A stretch of 64,000 bases of DNA, from assembly GCA_004000515.1 (NCBI GenBank), contig CP034537.1, positions 6,655,501 to 6,719,500 of the forward strand, given 5' to 3'. The notes below the pieces were generated by a model. The model was not told the DNA's origin. It ran no database searches and saw only the letters and a list, made by a program, of their open reading frames with translations. Both the position numbers and the translations under genes were made by a program. Origin of the DNA: Pseudomonas poae (lineage in GTDB: Bacteria; Pseudomonadota; Gammaproteobacteria; Pseudomonadales; Pseudomonadaceae). Each line of letters begins with the position of its first letter. Positions within the stretch are counted from its first letter, which is position 1. Positions 48,359-58,000 of the stretch are shown in pieces.

Positions 48359-49553
48359 CCGCGCCGATCTTGTGGATCGACAGGTCTGCGCCGTAATACT
48401 CCTCCTCCTGGCTCAGGCGAAGCCCGTGCACGCGCTTGATCACGCCGTACACCAACAGGCCGCCCCCAGCGCCACTACCACGCCCAGGCCTGTGCCGATC
48501 AACTGGCTGATCAAGCTGACGCCGCCCAGGCCGCCCAGCGCGGTCTGGCCGAAGATCCCGCAGGCAATGCCGCCCCACACGCCGCACAGGCCGTGCAAAG
48601 GCCACACGCCGAGCACGTCATCGATCTTCCAGCGGTCCTGGGCTGCGATAAAGCACCATACAAACAAAGCACCGGCAACGGCGCCCGTGACCAGCGCGCC
48701 CACTGGGTGCATCAGGTCGGAGCCGGCGCAAATCGCAACCAGCCCGGCCAATGGGCCGTTGTGCAGGAAGCCAGGGTCATTACGACCGATGATCAGCGCC
48801 GCCACCGTGCCACCGACCATCGCCATCAGCGAATTGACCGCCACCAGACCACTGACGCCGTTCAGGGTTTGCGCGCTCATTACGTTAAAACCAAACCAGC
48901 CGACAATCAGAATCCACGACCCCAAGGCCAGGAACGGGATGCTGGACGGCGCAAACGCTACCAGCCGCCCTTCGCGGTAGCGCCCGTTGCGCGGGCCCAG
49001 CAACAGCACCGCCGCCAGCGCCAGCCAACCGCCCATGGCGTGCACCACCACGGAACCGGCGAAGTCATGGAAGCTGGCGCCGAACGTCGCCAGCAACCAG
49101 GCTTGCAAGCCGAAATTACCGTTCCACACCATGCCTTCGAAAAACGGGTAGATAAACGCTACGATCAACGCGGTAGCGCACAACTGCGGAACAAAACGTG
49201 CACGCTCGGCGATGCCGCCGGAGATGATCGCAGGGATCGCCGCCGCGAAGGTCAGCAGGAAGAAAAAACTTCACCAGGCCATAGCCATGATCGTCGCTGA
49301 TCACTGCCGCCGGCTGCATGAAGCTGACGCCGTAGGAGATCCAATAGCCTATAAAGAAATAGGCCAAGGTGGAGATGGCGAAGTCGCTGAGGATCTTCGA
49401 CAGTGCGTTGACCTGGTTCTTCTGGCGCACAGTGCCGACTTCCAGGAACGCGAAACCGGCGTGCATGGCCAGGACCATGACCGCACCGATCAAGATAAAC
49501 AGGGTGTTGGAGCTGTGGACGAGGGTGTCCACTGCACTTTGCAAATTTTCCAT
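48345..49553 (-). CDS. amtB: Ammonium transporter AmtB, two frameshifts
   Basis: Trimeric ammonium channel, ~402 aa. Readable: NTLFILIGAVMVLAMHAGFA, LEVGTVRQKNQVNALSKI, DFAISTLAYFFIGYWISYG, FHDFAGSVVVHAMGGWLALA (first pore His), GALVTGAVAGALFVWC and HGLCGVWGGIACGIFG (second His). An extra base in the A6 run 49263-49268 and a missing base in the C run 48463-48467 break the frame. Corrected joins read LVKFFFLLTFAAAIPAIISG and VVALGGGLLVYGVIKRVHG. Start ATG 49553 (MENLQSAVDTLVHSS). No glnK (PII) gene is adjacent, unlike the usual glnK-amtB pair. Confidence 0.92.
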
Positions 49554-49590
49554 GGAGGTTGGCAGGCCTGCAATAAAGGCAAAAAGCACC

Positions 49591-49669
49591 AAAGCGGTTC
49601 AAGCCAGGGTTTCGCGCACTAATTTGGCACCACCGGTCCCACCCCTCTGCAGTGGGCGTGAACCGCTTT
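49591..49669. repeat. 11-bp inverted repeat in the amtB leader region
   Basis: AAAGCGGTTCA (49591-49601) and TGAACCGCTTT (49659-49669) are exact reverse complements, 57 bases apart, about 40-115 bases upstream of the amtB start. They may form a leader stem or be two operator halves. Confidence 0.55.
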
Positions 49670-49899
49670 AGCGCAGCGATCAACACAAAAGGCTGTTGCC
49701 GATAGGGTTTTTCCGCGAATTTCAGTTATTTGGGGTAAGGTTTTTAAAGGCTTCCTGCCCGACCGCCCGGATTCAGCGCAGCCCTCAGGGCACGCGCACC
49801 AAGGCAAAGCAAAAGCTGTACCAGACAATTGCACTGAACCTTCACCGATGCCGGTGACTCGAAAACAAATGTAAAGATCAGCCAATCACGGAGATAACC
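49670..49899. other. Intergenic region between amtB and the DUF883 gene
   Basis: 230 bases holding divergent promoters; with the preceding leader, the gene-free stretch is about 346 bases. No REP, RNA gene or clear sigma-54 element for amtB was found by eye. GTTTTTCCGCGAATTTCAGT and TTTTTAAAGGC stretches are AT-rich. Confidence 0.4.
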
Positions 49900-50213
49900 A
49901 TGGCCAGAAGAACTGCAAAGACTGCTCAAGAAATACTGCTGGCGGATTTTCAAACCCTGGTCAGTGACACCGAAAAACTGCTGGATGACACCAAGGTGTT
50001 GGCCGGGGACCAGGCCGACGAGCTGCGGACCAAGATCCATGACAGCCTGCTCAAGGCCCGTGAAACCTTGCAACTGACCGAAGACTCCCTGCGCGAACGC
50101 GGCCAAGCGGCCGTCACCGCCACCGAGGACTACGTGCAGGCCAACCCCTGGCAGTCGGTGGGTATTGCCGCCGGCGTGGGCTTTTGATCGGCCTGCTGGC
50201 TACAAGGCGCTAA
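49900..50213 (+). CDS. DUF883 (ElaB/YqjD-like) membrane-anchored protein, frameshifted at its end
   Basis: ~104-aa inner-membrane, possibly ribosome-associated protein. It has a helical charged body (LLADFQTLVSDTEKLLDDTK, ALRTKIHDSLLKARETLQLT-type) and the family tail VQANPWQSVGIAAGVGF. One base is missing at the T run 50182-50185; corrected, the tail continues LIGLLATRR with a TAA at 50211, a typical C-terminal anchor. The start ATG follows GGAGATAACC. Operon with the next two genes. Confidence 0.9.
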
Positions 50214-50217
50214 TCCT

Positions 50218-50601
50218 ATGTCTATCGGCGAAACCGGCTCGTCTACGGGCACAACCTCAAGGCGTCTGGGCGCAGCCGTGCTGGGCTTGCTGCACAGCCA
50301 CGTCGAACTGTTTGGCATCGAACTGCAGGAACAGAAAGCACGCACCGTCAGCCTGTTGCTGTTCGCCGGCCTGGCGCTGGTGTTTGCGCTGTTGCTGCTG
50401 GTGGGGTTGTCGACCTTGGTAATGATCCTGGTGTGGGACACCGGCTACCGTCTTACGGGGATCATTTGCCTCTGCGTGTTCTACACCCTGGCCGCAGCGT
50501 TTTGCGGAGTGCGTTTGAAAGCGGCGGTATTCGATGAATCCACCCCGTTCCACGCCACTCTCGAAGAGCTGGCCAATGACCGGGAGCGCCTGCTGCCATG
50601 A
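50218..50601 (+). CDS. YqjE-like phage-holin-family membrane protein
   Basis: 127-aa membrane protein of the Actinobacterial-holin-X/YqjE family. Two hydrophobic hairpin segments: LLLFAGLALVFALLLLVGL and GIICLCVFYTLAAAFCGVRL. The N-terminal amphipathic LGLLHSHVELFGIELQEQKA precedes them. The ATG at 50218 follows the corrected DUF883 stop by four bases. Not a phage gene here: it lies in the usual yqjD-yqjE order. Confidence 0.88.
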   Translation: MSIGETGSSTGTTSRRLGAAVLGLLHSHVELFGIELQEQKARTVSLLLFAGLALVFALLLLVGLSTLVMILVWDTGYRLTGIICLCVFYTLAAAFCGVRLKAAVFDESTPFHATLEELANDRERLLP

Positions 50602-50940
50602 GCCTGACTGAGATGCCGAAAAACACGTCACGGCGGGAAATGCGCAAGGCGCTCATCCGCCTGCGCATGGAAATGCACCGTCAAGAGATCCGCCACGAGT
50701 CTCAGCAACTGCTGGTGCCGCTGACCAAGGTGCGCAACCTGGGTCAAAACTGGCAGGGCAGCCTGGGCATCAAGCACGCGCCGCTGTGGGGCGTGGCCGC
50801 GGTCACCCTGATGGGCTTTTTTTACCGGCAAGGGCGCCAAGGGCGGAAGTATCAGCAGCCTGACCCGCCTGGTGCGGCTCGGTGCCGGCCTAATCCCGCT
50901 GATCAAATTAGCCATGCAGGGTACGTCGCGCAAAAGTTGA
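50598..50940 (+). CDS. YqjK-like small protein, frameshifted
   Basis: ~113-aa protein, third member of the yqjD-E-K-like operon. It starts MSLTEMPKNTSRREMRKALI and is basic and helical (LRMEMHRQEIRHESQQLLVP). A hydrophobic stretch GVAAVTLMGFF follows. The seven-T run at 50817-50823 has one base too many; with six the tail is FFTGKGAKGGSISSLTRLVR, LGAGLIPLIKLAMQGTSRKS and a TGA at 50940. Its ATG overlaps the yqjE-like stop. Function unknown. Confidence 0.82.
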
Positions 50941-50971
50941 GCCTGACTGGCTGCATTCTTGCTAACAGAAT

Positions 50972-51006
50972 CGGCCCGGCCCTTGTTTTGAGGCCGGGCC
51001 TTTTTT
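50972..51006 (+). terminator. Rho-independent terminator after the yqjD-E-K-like operon
   Basis: GGCCCGGCC-CTTGTTTTGA-GGCCGGGCC followed by TTTTTT: a 9-bp GC stem with a T tract. Confidence 0.93.
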
Positions 51007-51030
51007 CGCCACCACTCTTAAGGAGGCCCT

Positions 51031-52194
51031 GTGATCGACGGGCAACCGCTCGCCTGCTTCCAGCCGTTTATCGACACGGCCACTGGCCGTATCGCCGGCG
51101 TCGAGGCTCTCGGCCGCCTGCGCCAGGCTGACGGCCGCTTGCAGTCTGTAGGCCCGTTGTTCGCCGACCCACGGACCCCAAGCGTGACATTGCGCCGCCT
51201 CGACCGGCAGATTCGCGACAACGCCTTGAGCCGCTTGCATGAAGCTCCCGAAGATTGGTTCCTGAGCCTGAACATCTCACCGCGCTGGATCAACCGGCTG
51301 CGCCCGGGCCAGGCACTGCCGAGCCTCAAGCAGATTCACAACCACGGGGTGGACCCGCGGCGCATCGTGTTCGAGATCACCGAACTGGGCGGCGATATCC
51401 GGCGTTTGGCGGATGTAGTGGCGCGTTACCGTGAGGCCGGCGCGCGTATCGCCATCGATGACTTCGGCGCAGGTTATTCACAGTTGGACCGGGTGCTGGC
51501 GTTGCAGCCGGACATTCTCAAGCTGGACATGCGCCTGTTCCAGGAAGCTGCGCGGGGCGGGCCGAGCAGTGAGGTGGTACGAGCGCTGGCACAGATGGCC
51601 GAGAAGACGGGCTGCTGGATCATCGCCGAAGGCGTGGAAACCGAAGCGCAGTTGAGCTTTGCCCTGGAGTGCGGCTCGCGTTATGTACAGGGTTATCTGT
51701 TTGCACAGGCGCAGCTGGATTGGTTCGCCGCCGACGCTTTCGTGCCACGCTTTGCCGAACTGCGCGGCGAATACGTCCAGCAAAAACTGGCGGAGCGAGG
51801 GCGAGTCATGCACTTGCGGGAACAATTGGCCGAGCTGATGAACATCCTGCAAGCCTGGGCCCAGGCTCAGGCACCACTGAGCCAATTACCCCAACTGCCG
51901 GCCTTTCCCTGGCTGCTGCGGTTTTACCAATGCGACCCCCATGGCACCCAACTGACCCCCAACTTCGAGTGGCGCCAGGATGCCTGGCAGGCCGACAGCC
52001 GCTACCTGGGGCACAACTGGTCATGGCGCCCATACTTCTATCACCTGCTCGCCGAGGGCTGGGAAGAGCGACGCCTGACCCTGTCGTCGACCTACCGTGA
52101 TGCAACGAGCAATCAGTACTGCCTCACCGCCGGACAATTCTTCGATAACGGTCAGCGCTTGCTGTTAATCGATATCGACGCCGCCGGGCTGTAG
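51031..52194 (+). CDS. EAL-domain c-di-GMP phosphodiesterase with C-terminal sensor-like domain
   Basis: 387 aa. The EAL domain fills residues ~1-240. It keeps GVEALGRLR (an EAL variant with Gly after EAL), SLNISPRWI, VFEITELGG, IAIDDFGAGYSQLDR, LKLDMRLFQE, IAEGVETEAQLSFAL and YVQGYLFAQ, so the catalytic Glu, Asn, Asp-Asp, Lys and Glu are present and activity is likely. After a helical linker (REQLAELMNILQAWAQAQA), the C-terminal ~110 residues, with WSWRPYFYHLLAEGW and LSSTYRDATSNQYCLTAGQF, look like a PDC/Cache ligand domain without membrane helices. Start GTG 51031 follows AAGGAGG. Confidence 0.88.
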   Translation: MIDGQPLACFQPFIDTATGRIAGVEALGRLRQADGRLQSVGPLFADPRTPSVTLRRLDRQIRDNALSRLHEAPEDWFLSLNISPRWINRLRPGQALPSLKQIHNHGVDPRRIVFEITELGGDIRRLADVVARYREAGARIAIDDFGAGYSQLDRVLALQPDILKLDMRLFQEAARGGPSSEVVRALAQMAEKTGCWIIAEGVETEAQLSFALECGSRYVQGYLFAQAQLDWFAADAFVPRFAELRGEYVQQKLAERGRVMHLREQLAELMNILQAWAQAQAPLSQLPQLPAFPWLLRFYQCDPHGTQLTPNFEWRQDAWQADSRYLGHNWSWRPYFYHLLAEGWEERRLTLSSTYRDATSNQYCLTAGQFFDNGQRLLLIDIDAAGL

Positions 52195-52263
52195 ATTTTC
52201 GCTTGCCCAGGCCGAGCTGAACCGGGAAGCTGGGGGTCATTCACCGCACGGAGAGTACTCGCC

Positions 52264-53595
52264 TTGGATTGGCCCACCCTGCTTACCCGCGAACGCCTTG
52301 GAAAGCCCCTGCACAGCCCGGAAGAACTGGGCCGCAGCCCCTTTCACAAAGACCATGACCGCATCATTTTCTCCGGCGCGTTTCGCCGCCTGGGCCGCAA
52401 GACCCAAGTGCACCCGGTGTCCAGCAACGACCATATCCATACGCGCCTGACCCACTCCCTGGAAGTCAGCTGCGTGGGCCGCTCCCTCGGCATGCGCGTG
52501 GGTGAAACCCTGCGCGACGCCCTGCCCGACTGGTGCGACCCGAGCGACCTGGGCATGGTGGTGCAATCGGCTTGCCTGGCCCATGACATCGGCAACCCAC
52601 CGTTCGGGCACTCCGGCGAAGACGCGATTCGCCACTGGTTCCAACAGGCGGCAGGGCGCGGCTGGCTGGACGACATGAGCACCGCTGAACGCAATGACTT
52701 CCTCAACTTCGAAGGCAATGCCCAGGGTTTCCGCGTGCTGACCCAGCTGGAGTACCACCAGTTTGATGGCGGTACGCGGTTGACCTACGCCACCTTGGGC
52801 ACTTACCTGAAATACCCCTGGACAGCGCGCCACGCTGATTCGCTGGGCTACAAGAAACACAAGTTCGGCTGCTACCAGAGTGAGCTGCCGATTCTTGAGC
52901 AGATCGCCCACAAACTTGGTCTGCCGCAACTGGAAGAACAGCGTTGGGCCCGCCATCCGCTGGTGTATCTGATGGAGGCCGCGGATGACATCTGCTACGC
53001 CTTGATCGATCTGGAAGACGGCCTGGAAATGGACCTTTTGGAGTACGCCGAAGTCGAGTCGTTGCTGCTCGACTTGGTGGGCGATGACTTGCCGCAGACT
53101 TATCGGCAGCTCGGCTCCCAGGACTCTCGCCGGCGCAAGCTGGCGATCCTGCGCGGCAAAGCCATTGAACATTTGACCAACGCGGCGGCCCGGGCCTTTG
53201 TCGAGCAGCAGGATACCCTGCTGGCCGGCTCACTGCCTGGCGACTTGGTGGAGCACATGCACGGCCCCGCCAAACGCTGTGTGCTGGATGCCAAGGACAT
53301 GGCCCGCAAGAAAATCTTCCAGGACAAGCGCAAGACGCTACATGAAATCGGCGCCTACACCACCCTGGAAATCCTCTTGAACGCCTTCTGCGGAGCGGCC
53401 CTGGAGCAGCATGGCGGGCGTACGCCATCGTTCAAGAACCGGCGCATTCTCGACTTGCTGGGCAATAACGCACCGAACCCCGCATGGCCGTTGCACGCCT
53501 CGTTCCTGCGCATGATCGACTTTATTGCCGGGATGACCGACAGCTATGCCACCGAGATGGCGCGAGAAATGACCGGACGCTCCAGCCCACAATAA
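52264..53595 (+). CDS. dgt: dGTPase-like deoxynucleotide triphosphohydrolase
   Basis: HD-domain enzyme hydrolysing dNTPs to nucleosides and triphosphate, 443 aa. The HD residues are in [20 protein letters not shown] and [20 protein letters not shown], with [20 protein letters not shown] as the later Asp motif. The N-terminal [20 protein letters not shown] is family-typical. Start is a TTG at 52264 ([11 protein letters not shown]), chosen because GGAGAGT lies ahead and no ATG occurs before the conserved RSPF segment. Intact frame. Confidence 0.95.
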   Translation: MDWPTLLTRERLGKPLHSPEELGRSPFHKDHDRIIFSGAFRRLGRKTQVHPVSSNDHIHTRLTHSLEVSCVGRSLGMRVGETLRDALPDWCDPSDLGMVVQSACLAHDIGNPPFGHSGEDAIRHWFQQAAGRGWLDDMSTAERNDFLNFEGNAQGFRVLTQLEYHQFDGGTRLTYATLGTYLKYPWTARHADSLGYKKHKFGCYQSELPILEQIAHKLGLPQLEEQRWARHPLVYLMEAADDICYALIDLEDGLEMDLLEYAEVESLLLDLVGDDLPQTYRQLGSQDSRRRKLAILRGKAIEHLTNAAARAFVEQQDTLLAGSLPGDLVEHMHGPAKRCVLDAKDMARKKIFQDKRKTLHEIGAYTTLEILLNAFCGAALEQHGGRTPSFKNRRILDLLGNNAPNPAWPLHASFLRMIDFIAGMTDSYATEMAREMTGRSSPQ

Positions 53596-53759
53596 CTACC
53601 TGCTCTGTCACGCTGCCTGTTCCTGAAAAGAATCTCCCTACGGTGGGAACAGAGCGGCCTGATCGAATTCGCACACCTAGCCGAAGAATAATCACGCACG
53701 TTCCGGGCGTATGCCTCCTACACGCCCCTCATCGATGTTTGACTCACTGTGTACCCTCT

Positions 53760-54155
53760 ATGCCCAGATACCCCCTCAGCATCCTATTGGTGGAGGACCA
53801 TCCCTTTCAACTGCTGGCCACCCAATGTCTGCTCAGAAGCTTTGGCTTCGACCAACTGACCCCTGCGGAAAATGCAGAACAGGCGATCCGCTCGATGACG
53901 CAGACCGAAACTCCTTTCGACATCATCCTATGCGATCAATGCCTGCCTGATCTTCCCGGTCTCGAATTGATTGAGATTGCCAGCCGCCGGCGCTTTATCA
54001 ATTACGCCATCCTTCTCAGCGGACTGCCTACCGAAGAGCTGGTGACCCTGGAATTCCAGGCGCTCAAACGCGAACTACCCCTGCTGGGCTATTTATCGAA
54101 GCCTTTGAATAAAGATGCACTTATAGCGTTGATCAAGCCGTTACTTAGGTCGTAA
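53760..54155 (+). CDS. Stand-alone receiver protein (RocR-receiver-like)
   Basis: 131-aa single CheY-like receiver. The acidic pair is Glu12-Asp13 in ILLVEDHPFQLLATQ, the phospho-acceptor Asp59 is in DIILCDQCLPDLPGLEL, the Ser/Thr switch is in ILLSG, and the Lys is in LGYLSKPLN. The sequence resembles the N-terminal receiver of RocR (EDEPFQR, ICDLQM, LGKPF) but no output domain follows: the next 250 bases are non-coding and AT-richer. It lies before a LuxR-type regulator and a BvgS-like kinase, so is probably a competing or side phospho-acceptor. Confidence 0.85.
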   Translation: MPRYPLSILLVEDHPFQLLATQCLLRSFGFDQLTPAENAEQAIRSMTQTETPFDIILCDQCLPDLPGLELIEIASRRRFINYAILLSGLPTEELVTLEFQALKRELPLLGYLSKPLNKDALIALIKPLLRS

Positions 54156-54404
54156 ATGTAGGACTTTAAACGTTACACGCCAGGAAAATCACCTGAAGGA
54201 ATATCGTTAATTCCCTTTACTCACTCCTAAGCCTGCGCAGCTTCGAATTGTTTATATGCCGCTTCCCAAAGCCTTACCAACCAGTAGGCCTATACCTTTT
54301 TTTATGTAGGATATTTCCTGTTTTATATCCACTCCCCCTCAGCTTCATGCTCACCCCTCTTCTTCTGAGCTAATGTGCCCGCTTTATTTGCACTTGCATG
54401 GAAT
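54156..54404. other. AT-rich intergenic region ahead of the BvgA-like gene
   Basis: About 250 bases visibly lower in GC than the surroundings (AATTGTTTATATGCC, TTTTTTTATGTAGG, TTTTATATCC). No ORF or RNA gene seen. It probably contains the promoter of the regulator-kinase pair; possible sign of transferred DNA. Confidence 0.5.
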
Positions 54405-54410
54405 ATGATC

Positions 54411-55037
54411 ATGAACACAGTTTTTATTATTGATGACCACCCGGTTATACGGCTTGCGATTCGAATGTTGCTAGAACACGAAGGCTACAAAGTGGTGGGT
54501 GAAACGGATAACGGATGCGACGCCATACAAATGGTCCGCGAATGTCTGCCTGATCTCATCATTCTGGATATCAGTATTCCGAAATTGGATGGACTCGAAG
54601 TGCTATGCCGTTTCAACGCGATGAATACGCCGATGAAAACACTGATACTGACAGCCCAGTCCCCGACCCTGTTCGCCACACGTTGCATGCGCTCGGGTGC
54701 CGATGGCTACGTGTGCAAGGAAGGTGACCTGAGCGAGCTGCTCAGCGCCATTCGTGCGGTGCTGTCCGGCTACAACTACTTCCCCAGCCAGGCCTTGAGT
54801 GCGGGTGGTGTCGACGGCGTCGAAGCCCAGGAACTTGAACTGTTCAAGAGCGTCAACGACAGGGAACTAATGGTCTTGCAACTTTTTGCACAAGGTCGCA
54901 CCAATAAGGAAATTGCCAAAGGCATGTTCCTCAGTAACAAAACCGTCAGCACTTATAAAAAGAGGCTCATGCAAAAACTTCAAGCCAAATCCTTGGTAGA
55001 ACTTATCGAGATGGCAAAACGAAACGCGCTAGTGTGA
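54411..55037 (+). CDS. BvgA/RocA-like LuxR-type response regulator
   Basis: 208-aa (or 210 from ATG 54405) two-domain regulator. The receiver (residues ~1-120) has VFIIDDHPVIRLAIRMLLEH, phospho-Asp in LIILDISIPKLDGL, the switch Thr in LILTAQ and the Lys in YVCKEGDL. The LuxR/FixJ HTH at the C-terminus is VNDRELMVLQLFAQGRTNKE, IAKGMFLSNKTVSTYKKRLM. It precedes the BvgS-like kinase by two bases, so the two form an operon and a cognate pair. Codon use is more AT-rich at the start than in neighbours. Confidence 0.92.
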   Translation: MNTVFIIDDHPVIRLAIRMLLEHEGYKVVGETDNGCDAIQMVRECLPDLIILDISIPKLDGLEVLCRFNAMNTPMKTLILTAQSPTLFATRCMRSGADGYVCKEGDLSELLSAIRAVLSGYNYFPSQALSAGGVDGVEAQELELFKSVNDRELMVLQLFAQGRTNKEIAKGMFLSNKTVSTYKKRLMQKLQAKSLVELIEMAKRNALV

Positions 55038-55039
55038 GA

Positions 55040-58000
55040 ATGCGGATGCCCAGGCGTATAAAGGACTATCTGTTTACATTGAGTGCCGGCTTGTGCTTTA
55101 GCACTGCCGTGCTCGCGAACCATCAAACGGGCCCGGAACATTTCACCTTATTGAGCCGCTCAGGCTCCGTCCAACTGGATACCCATCTGGACAAGACACA
55201 ACGCCAATGGCTGCAAAACAAGCGCGAATTGGTGCTGGGCACTGCCTCACCTGACTACCCTCCCTTTGACCTCACCTCCAGCGGTCGTGATTATGAGGGC
55301 CTTACCGCCGACTATGCTGGCCTGCTGGCCAAAGTTCTGGCTTTGCCAGTGAAAGTACTGCGCTATCCTTCAAGGGAGGCAGCCATCCATGCCCTTGAGG
55401 CGGGGGGAAATTGATTTACTGGGCTCCTCCAACGGCTTTGAAGCAGAAAACCAGAACCTCACCTTGTCCAAGCCGTATGCCGTAGACCAGCCCGTACTGG
55501 TGACCCGTGAAGGTGAAACCCGCAGCCTCAGCGACGGACTGGCCGGGATGCGCCTGGCCCTGGTCTATCACTATTTGCCCATGAGTGAAGTGGAAAAGCT
55601 CTACCCCGAAGCGATCATCCGTGCCTACCCCTCTTATCAAAATGCGTTAAATGCCGTGGCATTCGACCAGGCAGACGTGTTCCTCGGCGATACCATTTCC
55701 ACTCACTACATGATCAACAAGGGCTACCTCAAAAACATTCGAATGGCCAACTTCGGCAAACACGAGGCGTACGGGTTCAGCTTTGCCATGCTCCGGCATC
55801 AAACAAACCTCATAGGCATCATCGACGCCGTGCTGACGGCCGTACCCACCAATGAACGGGAAACGATCGCCAAACGCTGGAGTGCTGGCAGCGATATCTT
55901 GCTGACCGACAAGAAGTTGCAACTGAGCCCACGCGAGGAGCGTTGGCTGAAAGACCATCCGGTGGTCAAAGTGATCGTGAATGAAACCTTCGCCCCGCTG
56001 ACCTTCTTCGACGCGGACGGCAACTTTCGCGGCATCACCGCCGACCTGCTGGAACTGGTTCGCCTGCGTACGGGGTTACGCTTCGAGATTCAGCGCGAGC
56101 GCGTTGTTCAGACGATGATCGAACAGGTCGACGCCGGGAAGGCAGACATCATTGGCGCCATCGTACCCAGTACAGAACGGGAGGCTCGATTGAATTTCAG
56201 TCGTCCCTACCTGGAAAACTCCTATGTGATGTTGACGCGCAAGGACAACCACGCACCGACCAGCCTGGAGGAAATGCAAGGCAAGCGCCTGGCCGTCACG
56301 CAAGGCAGCCCCATGACAACGTTTCTGCGAGAAAATTTTCCGACTATTCAATTGGTAGAAACAGGCGACAATTTCAAATCCGCTGAACTGCTTGTACAAG
56401 GGCACGTCGACGGCGCCGTAAATACATTGGTCATCGCCAACTATTTCCTCTCCTCCCCAACGTTCCTGGACAAGATTCAAATCAGCTTCAGCGTCGGCAC
56501 GATGCCCGCCATCTTTTCATTAGCCACCTCACGTCGAGCCACCGAACTCAGCTCGATTCTGGACAAGGCGTTACTGAGCATCGCCCCCGATGAGCTGGGT
56601 GTGATCAATAGCCGCTGGCGCGGCTACACCGCGGCCTCCGACAGTTATTGGCGCAACTACCACCAACTGATTACCCAAATCATCATCGGTACCGGGTTGC
56701 TGCTGCTGATTTCCCTGACCTGGAACGCCTACATGCGCCGCCAGATCAAACACCGCAAGATGGCCGAGCGCGCCCTGAATGATCAGTTTGAATTCATGCG
56801 CGCACTGGTCAATGAAACGCCACACCCCATCTACGTACGCGATCGCAAAGGCTTGCTGCAGACCTGCAACGACAGCTACCTGCAAGTTTTCAATGTGAAA
56901 CGCGAAGAGGTGATCGGCAAAAGCGCGATCCGGATGAGCGCGGTACTGGAAACGGATGCGGCGAAACTTCATGCCGACTACCAACGCGTGATGGCCGAAG
57001 GCAATCCGATGATCCTGGATCGGACCCTGAATATTCGCGGAAAAAACTCACGATCTACCACTGGATCCTGCCGTACCGCGACTCCATCGGCGAAGTCCAA
57101 GGCATCATCGGTGGCTGGATCGACATCAGTGAACGACGCCAGTTGTTCGACGAAATTCGCGCCGCCAAGGAGCGCGCCGACGAAGCCAACCGAGCCAAGA
57201 GTACGTTCCTTGCGACCATGAGTCATGAAATCCGTACGCCGATGAACGCGGTGATCGGCATGCTGGAGCTGACCCTGAAGCGGGCCGACCAAGGTCATCT
57301 CGATCGCCCGGCCATCGAGGTGGCCTATAGCTCGGCGAAGGACCTGCTGGAACTGATCGGCGACATTCTCGACATCGCGCGCATTGAGTCGGGCCGTCTG
57401 AGCCTGGCACCCGAACGCGTCAACCTGCGGGAGGTGATCGCGTCGGTGGTCCGTGTTTTCGACGGCCTGGCACGCCAGAAAACCCTCAGCTTGCTGCTGG
57501 AGTTCCAGCCCGACCTGGACAACACCGAAGTGCTGATCGACCCGCTGCGTTTCAAGCAGGTGTTGTCCAACCTGATCAGCAACGCGATCAAGTTCACCGA
57601 GCGCGGCCAAGTAAAAATCAAAGTGGAAGTATTGCCCACCGAACTGGCACAGCAAATCGAAATGAAACTGGTAGTGGAAGACACCGGCATAGGCATCAGT
57701 CGGGATGACCAGTTGCGCCTGTTTGAACCCTTTGCCCAGGCTGACAATTCCGGGCATTTGGCCAGGAGTGGTGCCGGCCTGGGGCTGGTGATCTGCCGTA
57801 GCTTGTGCGCAATGATGGGCGGGCAATTGAGCTTGAGCAGTGTGCCAATGGTGGGCACCCAGGTGCATATCAGCCTGAAAATGACCCGACTGCAACCCAT
57901 GCGCGCGGTGGAGGAAATCAAGCCCGTGGCACAAGTCGCCGCGCCGGTATTGAATGTGTTAGTCGTGGACGATCATCCGGCGAACCGCCTGTTGATGTGC

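Noticed and set aside
49100..49592. amtB considered two separate truncated transporters
   Set aside because: The pieces join exactly into one AmtB once the A6 run is reduced by one base.
50218..50601. Phage holin / prophage remnant
   Set aside because: The holin-like protein is YqjE and lies in the chromosomal yqjD-yqjE-yqjK-like order; no other phage genes are near.
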